From contig NZ_BPMV01000001.1 of assembly GCF_019656655.1 (NCBI RefSeq), positions 124,001 to 188,000 on the forward strand: a DNA stretch of 64,000 bases, written 5' to 3'. Positions 58,504-64,000 of the stretch are shown here, piece by piece (the first letter of the stretch is position 1; each line of letters opens with the position of its first letter). The notes under the pieces were generated by a model. The model worked only from the letters and a program-made list of their open reading frames with translations, was not told the DNA's origin and searched no databases. Both the position numbers and the translations under genes were made by a program. The stretch is from Tsukamurella sp. TY48 (GTDB lineage Bacteria > Actinomycetota > Actinomycetes > Mycobacteriales > Mycobacteriaceae).

Positions 58504-60936
58504 CTTCTCCACGCTCCTTCTGTGGGGGCGCACCAGGAAGTTCGCGTCACTCATTCCCGCCACGAACTCGTGGACAGCATCCACGGTCGCACGCTTGACC
58601 TCGGGGGCACGATCTTTGAGCGCGACCGCCAGTCCAACCCGCGCCTCGAACAACCTCTGGGACAACCCCTTCTGTGTCGAGCCCTCGCTACCAGGAAGGT
58701 CTTCGCTGAAGTATTCGAGGTTGCCGCAGAAGTCGAACACGAAGAAGTTCTTCTTGTGATCGCCAGGCGCGAAGAGGTCGGGACGCAGGCGGGTGCCGCG
58801 GCCGATCATCTGCCAGAATTTCGTCTTTGAGCGAACCGACTTGAAGAACACCAGGTTCAGGACTTCCGGCACATCGATGCCGGTGTCGAGCATATCGACG
58901 GAGATCGCGATGTGCGGCACCTTGTTCGGTATTGAGAAATCGTCGATCAAAGATTGCGCATAGGGCGAACCGTGAGTGATCACGCGAGCGAAATGCCCTG
59001 CATAGTGCGGCCATTGGAGATCGAACCGACGTTGAATGAAGTCCGCGTGAGCCTGGTTCTTGGCGAAGATGATAGTTTTACCAATTCGGTCACCGCCAGC
59101 CACCTTGTAGCCGTCCGTCATGAGCGTAGCCAGCACCTTGTCGACGGTGTCCTCATTGAACAGGAAGCGGTTGATCGCTTCAGCGTCTACCTCGTCGGGT
59201 GATTCGTCGTCACCCCAGTCCAGGGCATCCCACTGCTCCTTCTCCTCGTCCGTGAGGTCGTCGTACCGGATCCCGTGGCGTAGAAATTTGGTGCCGACAG
59301 ATACACCGATCGGCGGGACGAGGTACGTGTCTTTCACCGCTTGCTCGAGCGAATAGGCATCAGTGGGGACGCCATCCTCAAGGTGGAACAGCCGGTAGGT
59401 GTTGTGGTCCACCTCGCCCTTGGGTGTGGCGGTCAACCCGACCAGGAGGCCGTCGAACCAATCGAATATCGCTCCGTATTTGGCATAGACCGAGCGGTGC
59501 GCCTCGTCGATCACGATCAGGTCGAAAAATCCCGGACCGAAACGCCGGCCGGTCGCTTCGTCGACGTTGTTGATCAGATTCATCATCGTGGGGTACGTCG
59601 ACACGTACACCCGACCGTCCGCCGACCGCTCGGTCACTAGATTCACCGTTGTCGCATCCGGCAGGTGTTCCTTGAAGGCATCCGCCGCCTGCTTGACCAG
59701 CGCCGTGCGGTCAGCGAGAAACAGAACCCTTCGCACCCAGTTGGCGCGCATCAGTTGATCCACGAGCGCGATCACGGTACGGGTCTTGCCGGATCCGGTG
59801 GCCATCACGAGGAGCGCGTCGCGATTCTTTCGCGTGAAGGCGTCGTCGACGGCGCGAATCGCGCGTTTCTGGTAGTACCGATTGACAATGTCGCCGTCAA
59901 TATCAACAGTACTCAATGCCTTGCGGCTCGCGCGACGATGCACGAGGAGAGCGAGTTCCTCCGCGGTGTAGAAGCCCTGGATCTCGCGTGGCGGGTATCC
60001 GGCCGCGTCGTCCCAGATCCAGTGGTCGTAGCCGTTGGAATAGAACATCACCGGCCGCGTACCGAACTCGGCTTCGAGTGAGTCTGCGTACAGCTTGGCC
60101 TGTTGCTGGCCGATCTCCGCCGACTTCTTCGTACGTTTAGCCTCGATCAGTCCGAGCGGCCGTCCGTCGTCACCCCAGAGGACGTAGTCGACGAATCCGT
60201 TTCCGGATTCGTTGGGCATTCCCGTAACCGCGCGCTCAAGTGTGACCGCTGCGGGACCTGGCGCTTCGGCTATCGTCCATCCCGCTTCGCGGAGCATGAG
60301 GTCGATGAGTCGGTCACGGGTTTCGGCTTCGTCGTAGTCGTGATCGTCCTTGGCTGCGTTGGCCGCCTGCGCGGCCGCGACCTGCTGACGGAACTGGACG
60401 AGTTCGGCTTCCAACGCCTCGTTCTGCTCCCGCGCTTTCGCCAGGGCTGCGTCTTGCGCCTCAAATTTCTTGGCGAGCGCCTCAATCTCAGCGTGTGAAA
60501 TAGGCGCGGCCTTCGCTGCGAGCGCTGGGTCGAACTGCCGGTTGAGTGGCGTTGCCTCGGGGTGGCGCGAATTGTGGAAGCTGGCCCACACGACGACATG
60601 GAACAGTTCGCGCAGCACGGTGAGCGAATCATCTGGCCGCACGGGTCGCGTCTCGTGGACGGCCTTGTTGCCGAGTTGCCTAATGAGATTCATCTTCTGG
60701 ACGATGGGTGGCGGAACCACGGCCTTGAAGCCTGCGCTGTTGGTGTGCGCCGCCAGGTCAGACTTATAGGGCGCCGGTAGGTCGAGCAGGTCGTAGAGAT
60801 AGTGGACGAGCTCCTCGACTGCTCGTCGCCCGTAGAAGCAGGCCGCCCTCGGATCTGATGTCAGATACGACTCCGCTTTGGCGCAGTCACGATGCACAGA
60901 CGGCAGCGTCGTGTGCACGAAGTCGAAGTTCCCCAT
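58501..60936 (-). pseudogene. hsdR: hsdR N-terminal and motor part, interrupted by an IS
   Basis: 812 codons of the type I R subunit: a DUF4145-like N-terminal helical region, a PD-(D/E)xK nuclease site (D250, E265 and K267 in I-E-A-K), Walker A A-T-G-S-G-K-T (379-385), D-E-A-H (477-480), L-T-A-T-P, and the helicase motif VI I-G-R-G-T-R-L-R. ATG 60936 has a Shine-Dalgarno (ggagg) and is preferred over ATG 60948. After 58501 the frame runs ten codons into the IS and stops at 58471. The nuclease and motor are intact, but the C-terminal domain that docks on the methylase is lost. Confidence 0.93.
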
Positions 60937-61003
60937 CCTGGCCTCCATCCAGACTTGTGAGGGAACTTACCAACGATGTCCGATGGACGCCGCCAACTCG
61001 CAG

Positions 61004-62230
61004 TCAGGCCGCCTGATCCGGAGCAGTCGACCGGTACGTGCGCCCACCCGGCGTGCGAGTCTCGACGGCGTGCCGACCGCTCGTGTCCGGGACAGTTGTG
61101 GCCGACCAGCCGTCGGCCTCCTTGGCGTAATTGCAGGCCGCACACAGGCCTTGACCGTTGTCGAGGTTCGTCTCCCCGCCTGCCGCGTGGGGGCGAATGT
61201 GGTCGATGTGGGCGATCGGTGCGTCGCAGTACGGGGTGCGGCAGTACCGGTCGCGCGCAGCAATCACGTCTGCCAGCCCCGCCGGGAAGGCCCGGCTTTT
61301 CGAGTCCATCCCTACGACCGCACCTGTCTCGGGCGCAACAAAGAGGCGCTTCACCCAAGCCGCTCCAGCGCCGGTAGCTTTGCCGACAATCGTCCTAGCA
61401 GTCTCAGCTGGGATGATGCCGCCGCCGTCGAGATGTACCGTTCCCGGCGCGCCACGGAGCAGCACCGAAGCCGGCATCGTCAGCCGGACGGTGACCGCCG
61501 GTCCATCCGCAGCGCTTCGGCCGGTGAGGCGTTCGAACGCCAGGTCGGCCATGATCTGCGCGTGCGTGCGCACTTCGCCGGCAATGCCGACCAGTGCGTC
61601 CGCGGCCCTCTTCACCGCCGCGTACGCACCGACAGCCTTCGCGACCGGCATAAACAGCGACAACCGCCCCATCGCGTCCGGAGCCGGCCGAACAGTGACG
61701 CGGCGATCCTTCTCCGCCTTCGCGATCCGCTCGACTGTGGCCCGCGGGTCGAGCTGATACGCGGCCTGCTTCACCGCGTCTCGGACACGATTGAGTCCTA
61801 GCCCCGACAGCGTGGCCGGGGAGGCGCACAGCTGGCCATCCGCCTGTTGTCGGAGCGTCGGATCCAGGTGCGCAAGTTCGCATACCAGGATCTCCACTGC
61901 CTCCGGCGAGATCTCTCCGGCCTGAAGCCGGGATAGTGCGTGAGGCATGTTTCTATGAAGCTCTCTCGCTCTCGACAAGACCCCCGCCGCCCGGTTCGGC
62001 GACATCCGGAGAGCCAAACCGAGTTCGCTCGCGATACCGAGTTCCCACCGATCCTGCGTGAGCCCCTTCGCGATCCGCTCACACACCCTGATTCGCAGCA
62101 ACTCCGCCGCCAGCGCGTACTGCTCGTACACCAAACGGCATCGAGCCACCTCCGCGGCACGTAGCCGCTCGATCACATCAGCCGATTCTCCAGAGGGTTT
62201 CGACTCAACCCCTGCGACACTATCGCTCAT
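61004..62230 (-). CDS. DUF222 / HNH endonuclease (13E12-type)
   Basis: 408 residues. The DUF222 helical region (about 25-330) precedes an HNH nuclease: Y-C-R-T-P-Y-C-D, H-I-D-H-I-R-P-H-A-A-G-G-E-T-N-L-D-N-G and C-A-A-C-N, giving the metal and zinc ligands. The family is abundant in Mycobacteriales and linked to REP13E12 elements; its role is unknown. ATG 62230 is chosen because TACTAT (62238-62243, minus strand) lies seven bases upstream; a GTG ten codons earlier is rejected. It splits hsdR from hsdS. Confidence 0.9.
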   Translation of the reverse strand: MSDSVAGVESKPSGESADVIERLRAAEVARCRLVYEQYALAAELLRIRVCERIAKGLTQDRWELGIASELGLALRMSPNRAAGVLSRARELHRNMPHALSRLQAGEISPEAVEILVCELAHLDPTLRQQADGQLCASPATLSGLGLNRVRDAVKQAAYQLDPRATVERIAKAEKDRRVTVRPAPDAMGRLSLFMPVAKAVGAYAAVKRAADALVGIAGEVRTHAQIMADLAFERLTGRSAADGPAVTVRLTMPASVLLRGAPGTVHLDGGGIIPAETARTIVGKATGAGAAWVKRLFVAPETGAVVGMDSKSRAFPAGLADVIAARDRYCRTPYCDAPIAHIDHIRPHAAGGETNLDNGQGLCAACNYAKEADGWSATTVPDTSGRHAVETRTPGGRTYRSTAPDQAA

Positions 62231-62242
62231 ACTTTCGATAGT
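62219..62242 (-). promoter_or_regulatory. Inverted repeat over the start of the HNH gene
   Basis: ACTATCG (62219-62225) and CGATAGT (62236-62242) flank ten bases that include the ATG; the right arm overlaps the -10 box. It may be an operator or a structure of a leaderless mRNA. Confidence 0.45.
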
Positions 62243-62278
62243 AGGTGTGGCCACTGACAAGTTCCGGGTGTCTGGCGA

Positions 62279-62482
62279 CTACTCGAAGAAGTCCTCGTCA
62301 ACCTCCACGACGTGCAACGTCTGCTTGATCTGCACGCCTACGCCGTAGCGAATCATCAGGTCCGAGAGCCTAGAACCGTCAATGAGGATGATGCGCGTCG
62401 GAACCACCTCGGCGTACTCCACAGCCCCTCGCGAGAACCGCCCGGTGGTGATGAATACGCCAGCACCGGCGCCATGATCCAT
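62279..62482 (-). pseudogene. mrr: mrr restriction endonuclease C-terminal remnant
   Basis: Only 67 codons remain: G-V-F-I-T-T-G-R-F-S-R-G-A-V-E-Y-A, I-I-L-I-D-G-S-R-L-S-D-L-M-I and the end V-D-E-D-F-F-E are the last strands and helices of Mrr-type restriction endonucleases. The catalytic core that should precede it is missing and hsdS lies there instead. The remnant is in the same frame as hsdS, separated only by the hsdS TGA and six further codons. It is not expected to be active. Confidence 0.8.
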
Positions 62483-62500
62483 ATCACGTCGGCATCGCCA

Positions 62501-63640
62501 TCAGAGTTCACCCCGAAACGCGCGCGCCCGAAGCGATGCGACCAGCGACTGGGCCAAACCTTCACGCAATTCAGCAGACTTGCGCAGTTCGTTCACAGCG
62601 TGCATTCGACTCGAAAAATCCTCCAGGTCTCGGCGAGCGACGAGCGGAATTCGAGTGGCAGCGAGTTGTTTAACATTCAACGTCGGCTGCGCAACAGTTC
62701 TGAGTTCAGACTTCCAATACCGCTGCACGTCTTGAGACCGAAGTGCCGCCGCCACAAAACTCCGCAGATTCGAATCTGCTATTGGTACCCTGCTAATCGC
62801 ACGAGCCACATTGCTACCAACATCTGCCGCCTCAACAAGCGCCACTTGCCCAATACTACCAACACAGCTAACGAGGATCTCGTGTCCGCGAAGCCTCGAT
62901 CTCTTGTGCGAAGCCTCGATCGCTCCAGATACGCGCTTCAATTTGTCACGCCTGACCACTCCACCGCTAAGATCAGCAACCCGAATCATAGGAACACCAC
63001 CCGCGACGTCCTCGCCCGGCTGAACTATTCCATAGTTGATTCGATCCTCATCATCCACCAGTTCTGACAGCGATGCTGATGCCTCGACACCAACGACAGC
63101 CGCGCGATACATCGATCCTTCAACTAGGTCAATAGTGCCGCGGAGTCGACGCATCTGAGTAAGAATCGCGGTTGCGTGGTCGAGGATTGCGGCGATGCGG
63201 CGCTGCTCATCGAGCACCGGCAACAGCACAGGAAAATCGAGAAACTCATCCTCCCCGATTCGCTGACGGTTAGTTGCCCCCCTGCTACGCGCCCGGATTT
63301 GCGCCTCAAGCTGACCCGACTGAAAGAAGAACTCTAAGTAACGCGGATCGACCTTCTGTTCGCGGATATTGAACACCGGAAAATCCTTACTTACCACGGC
63401 GCCATCCAGTCGTTCAGGCACAACAGCGAACGCACCATTCCGCGCGTCAATACGGGAGTAGACGAACTGCCCCGCTGATACGCGGTATCCAGTGAATACG
63501 ACGGGCGTCTTGCCGTCTTTTATCACGCGTTCTATCGCGCCACCGCAGTTCATCCTTACCGTCACGAATTTCTCGCGCTCAGGGTGGTGTATTCGCTCGG
63601 GGATGCCTGCAAACTCAAGGATGTCACCGAGCCGATTCAC
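62501..63640 (-). CDS. hsdS: Type I restriction-modification specificity subunit HsdS
   Basis: 379 residues with two target-recognition regions, each followed by a long helix: the first with L-L-P-V-L-D-E-Q-R-R-I-A-A-I-L-D and the second with R-I-P-L-V-A-R-R-D-L-E-D-F. HsdS sets the recognition sequence of the methylase and nuclease. GTG 63640 overlaps the hsdM stop by four bases. GC content is lower than in most of the window. The recognition site cannot be read from the sequence. Confidence 0.92.
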   Translation of the reverse strand: MNRLGDILEFAGIPERIHHPEREKFVTVRMNCGGAIERVIKDGKTPVVFTGYRVSAGQFVYSRIDARNGAFAVVPERLDGAVVSKDFPVFNIREQKVDPRYLEFFFQSGQLEAQIRARSRGATNRQRIGEDEFLDFPVLLPVLDEQRRIAAILDHATAILTQMRRLRGTIDLVEGSMYRAAVVGVEASASLSELVDDEDRINYGIVQPGEDVAGGVPMIRVADLSGGVVRRDKLKRVSGAIEASHKRSRLRGHEILVSCVGSIGQVALVEAADVGSNVARAISRVPIADSNLRSFVAAALRSQDVQRYWKSELRTVAQPTLNVKQLAATRIPLVARRDLEDFSSRMHAVNELRKSAELREGLAQSLVASLRARAFRGEL

Positions 63641-64000
63641 GAGAGCATCACCTTCAGGTCGGCCAGCCCGCCCACGATCTCGCCTTCTAACTGCTCGATT
63701 TCGGCGATAATCTCCAGCGGCGGTCGATACTCGACCTCTTCGTACTCGATCTCCTTGTAGCGGTTGATCGACAGGTCATACCCCTGGGCGACGATCTCGT
63801 CCTTCGGCACAGTGAACGACTTTTCGGTGCGCGCCCGCTGACGCTCCGCGCCGCCGCGCTCCTTCCAGCGCTCGCGGACGTCGGGGAGGTCGTTGGCGTC
63901 CACAGGGTTTCGCTTGTCATCGAGCGAGAAGCCGTCGGACTGGACGTCGTAGAACCAGACCTCGTCGGTACCGCCCGACTCGGTCTTCGTGAACAGCAGG
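63637..64000 (-). CDS. hsdM: Type I restriction-modification DNA methylase HsdM, N-terminal part outside the window
   Basis: The frame is open to the window edge. The visible 120 residues are the C-terminal end of HsdM: E-V-W-F-Y-D-V-Q-S-D-G-F-S-L-D-D-K-R, then P-K-D-E-I-V-A-Q-G-Y-D-L-S-I-N-R-Y-K and a final coiled coil (I-I-A-E-I-E-Q-L-E-G-E-I). The methylase core (N-P-P-F or similar) lies outside. It overlaps hsdS by four bases. Confidence 0.93.
   Translation of the reverse strand, partial: LLFTKTESGGTDEVWFYDVQSDGFSLDDKRNPVDANDLPDVRERWKERGGAERQRARTEKSFTVPKDEIVAQGYDLSINRYKEIEYEEVEYRPPLEIIAEIEQLEGEIVGGLADLKVMLS

Overview
The window is chromosomal DNA from a high-GC actinomycete of the order Mycobacteriales. 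The gene order matches the M. tuberculosis block from uvrC (Rv1420) to trxA (Rv1470): uvrC, rapZ-yvcK-whiA, gap-pgk-tpiA-secG, ppc, pgl-opcA-zwf-tal-tkt, ctaB, qor, ctaA, two ABC genes, mptB, sufR-B-D-C-S-U-T, fadE and trxA, read here in the opposite direction. A mannan mannosyltransferase, a WhiA homologue and Esp-like type VII secretion genes agree with this. Tsukamurella is my best guess for the genus, from the overall look of the proteins; Gordonia or Rhodococcus cannot be excluded. Many genes have a -10-like hexamer (TANNNT) 6-7 bases before the start codon and no Shine-Dalgarno sequence, which suggests widespread leaderless transcription.

Layout. 1-1.8 kb: end of a LuxR-type response regulator, lycopene cyclase, thioredoxin. 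1.9-3.1 kb: a bulb-lectin/LysM protein facing a 45-residue ORF that lies downstream of an M-box (magnesium) riboswitch. 3.2-4.4 kb: an acyl-CoA dehydrogenase. 4.6-7.5 kb: a low-GC gene for a STAND (NB-ARC/TPR) NTPase with an N-terminal domain resembling those on defence proteins, probably acquired horizontally. 7.7-8.6 kb: a MarR-GNAT fusion with a perfect palindrome across its -10 and start codon. 8.6-14.9 kb: the SUF iron-sulfur assembly operon under SufR. 15-25 kb: mannan synthesis, ABC export, an MFS transporter, haem A/O synthesis (CtaA, CtaB) and small oxidoreductase, regulator and DinB-like genes.

25.5-32 kb is the pentose phosphate operon tkt-tal-zwf-opcA-pgl. 32.7-34.3 kb holds three translationally coupled genes that look like a type VII secretion substrate and accessory module (EbfC-like, EspC-like, EspA/EspE-like). 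34.4-40.3 kb: a membrane protein, a second acyl-CoA dehydrogenase, an epoxide-hydrolase fold protein, a GXWXG/DUF4334 protein and PEP carboxylase. 40.4-43.8 kb: gap-pgk-tpiA-secG. 44-47.7 kb: rapZ-yvcK-whiA and a membrane protein. 47.8-56.2 kb: VanY-like peptidase, gamma-glutamyltransferase lipoprotein, a DUF6928-like protein, an ArsB-type permease, UvrC, a small secreted protein and an acyl-CoA ligase.

56.2-64 kb is a restriction island on the minus strand: hsdM (cut by the window edge), hsdS, a C-terminal mrr remnant, a DUF222-HNH nuclease and hsdR. The hsdR gene is split by a 1287-bp IS3-family insertion flanked by a 3-bp duplication; removing the element and one copy of the duplication restores one continuous reading frame of about 1130 codons. 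The type I system is therefore expected to methylate but not restrict, unless the insertion reverts.
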